This document shows, one piece after another, positions 11,138 to 11,774 of a stretch of 11,774 nt of DNA. The position numbers and the translations under genes were made by a program. Location of the stretch: contig CAMYNZ010000131.1 of the NCBI GenBank assembly GCA_947259865.1, positions 1-11,774 on the forward strand. Direction: 5' to 3'. The notes beneath the pieces are model-generated. The model was not told where the DNA came from. It saw nothing but the letters and a program-made list of their open reading frames with translations, and made no database searches. Position 1 is the stretch's first letter, and each line of letters begins with the position of its first letter. This stretch comes from an uncultured Desulfobacterales bacterium. Lineage in GTDB: Bacteria; Desulfobacterota; Desulfobacteria; Desulfobacterales; G020354645.

Positions 11138-11240
11138 TATAACGTCCGGGATGAGCTGCAGGCCAAATGAGTTCCAATAACCCAAAGTCTTTACGTTTTA
11201 GGCCGAGATAATTCCTGTCAGCTCCATTCCTTTGTTAGGC
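11138..11240 (-). other. attC recombination site
   Basis: On the minus strand R'' GCCTAAC is a perfect RYYYAAC-type core, followed by AAAGGAATGGAGCTGACAGG. The distal arm is GGCCTGCAGCTCATCCCGGACGTTATAC. AGCTGACAGG / CCTGCAGCT leaves one unpaired A. It lies 24 bases after the stop of the DUF1295-like gene. Confidence 0.92.
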
Positions 11241-11264
11241 GCGAATTTATTCCAGTCAACACCG

Positions 11265-11774
11265 CTAATATATCAGCGGAATAAACTTTTTTGTTTTCTT
11301 GGAGTAATCTCTAAATTCATCCTCATACTTTTTCTCAAGATATCTATCGAGAGACGGAATGATATTGAAGACGAAATTCATCGCCATTATCAATGGAATA
11401 ACCAACATGCTGAGGCTATGAGTTACCATAGCAAGTCCAGTAAAGAGAACGATATCTCCGAAATAGTTGATATGCATCGACAAGCTAAATAATCCCTCTG
11501 TGTACAGTCGTCCTCTATTTTCCTCTTTTAATTTCCAAACATGCCTATAATATTCAGAATGAGTATTGATATAAGAGCCTGACAAATAAAGCAAAATACC
11601 GATTACCTCGACAGTACCCACAACCTGTTTGTTGTTCCCCCCGACACTGGCAAAGGTATAAAGAACAAATGACATCAGGACCGTAATGGTGATCGTTTCA
11701 AGCCATGTCCACTTGCGCTTTTGGAAAACCCAGACAGTAACCTGAAGTCTCACGAAGTAGATAATCAAACAAGA
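11265..11774 (-). CDS. DUF1295 / isoprenylcysteine carboxyl methyltransferase-like membrane protein, 5' end cut by window
   Basis: The frame is open to the right edge, so the N-terminus is missing; at least 169 residues are visible. It has several hydrophobic segments (ETITITVLMSFVLYTFAS, VEVIGILLYLSGSYI, INYFGDIVLFTGLAMV, LVIPLIMAMNFVFNIIPSL) and the C-terminal signature of the DUF1295/steroid 5-alpha-reductase and ICMT superfamily. That signature is RLYTEGLFSLSMHINYFGDI (equivalent to l...GlfrysRHPnYfGei), followed by DRYLEKKYEDEFRDYSKKTKKFIPLIY (equivalent to e..l...yg.ey..Y...t..fiP). The usual RHPNYFG has become SMHINYFG, so the arginine is lost, while the HxNYFG core and the terminal E...Y..Y motif remain. 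Members bind SAM or NADPH in the membrane; the activity here is unknown. Confidence 0.85.
   Translation of the reverse strand, partial: SCLIIYFVRLQVTVWVFQKRKWTWLETITITVLMSFVLYTFASVGGNNKQVVGTVEVIGILLYLSGSYINTHSEYYRHVWKLKEENRGRLYTEGLFSLSMHINYFGDIVLFTGLAMVTHSLSMLVIPLIMAMNFVFNIIPSLDRYLEKKYEDEFRDYSKKTKKFIPLIY

Noticed and set aside
1..11774. CRISPR array, tRNA, rRNA or integrase gene
   Set aside because: No regularly spaced identical repeats, no cloverleaf or rRNA segments and no tyrosine recombinase frame were found.

Overview
This window reads as a stretch of an integron gene-cassette array (a large chromosomal or environmental integron, or a cluster of attC sites lacking an integrase). Small, mostly unrelated genes on the minus strand are each followed, usually within about 25 bases of the stop codon, by an attC-type recombination site. 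Each site is an imperfect palindrome of roughly 60 to 130 bases that ends in AAC...GTT core boxes and carries an unpaired base in the 5' (minus-strand) arm. I count fourteen such sites, two of them decayed and one uncertain. No integrase or attI is visible. Because the cassettes point towards low coordinates, the integrase side would lie beyond the right end. The host is an environmental bacterium. Gene style and the IS110-type transposase would fit Desulfobacterota or another Gram-negative lineage, but the sequence does not prove this.

Layout from right (array-upstream) to left: a 5'-truncated DUF1295/isoprenylcysteine methyltransferase-like membrane protein; a small membrane protein; VapBC; a CPBP-family membrane protease; a geneless stretch followed by an IS1111/IS110-like insertion sequence on the plus strand, which abuts an attC; BrnTA; a Phd/ParE-type pair; YefM-YoeB; a carboxymuconolactone-decarboxylase-like protein; a MazEF-like pair; a two-gene metabolic cassette (zinc-type alcohol dehydrogenase/quinone oxidoreductase family plus SnoaL-like protein); a Phd/RelE pair on the plus strand, opposite to every other cassette gene; a peroxidase-related AhpD-fold protein; a four-helix membrane protein; and a 3'-truncated unknown protein at the left edge.

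Two functional classes of cassette can be told apart. The six toxin-antitoxin cassettes each carry a recognisable sigma70-type promoter (TTGACA -35 boxes), often overlapped by a palindromic operator. Several of the other cassettes start only 11 to 24 bases after the preceding attC and so have no room for a promoter. They must be read from upstream, possibly from the toxin-antitoxin promoters. Toxin-antitoxin cassettes would stabilise the array against deletion, while the remaining cassettes form a reservoir of accessory enzymes and membrane proteins.

The most notable structures are the IS with subterminal inverted repeats sitting exactly at the R'' box of an attC, the inverted Phd/RelE cassette bounded by attC sites with altered core triplets, a palindromic element inserted inside an attC, two toxin-antitoxin operons that look leaderless, and an antitoxin whose C-terminus is encoded by attC DNA.
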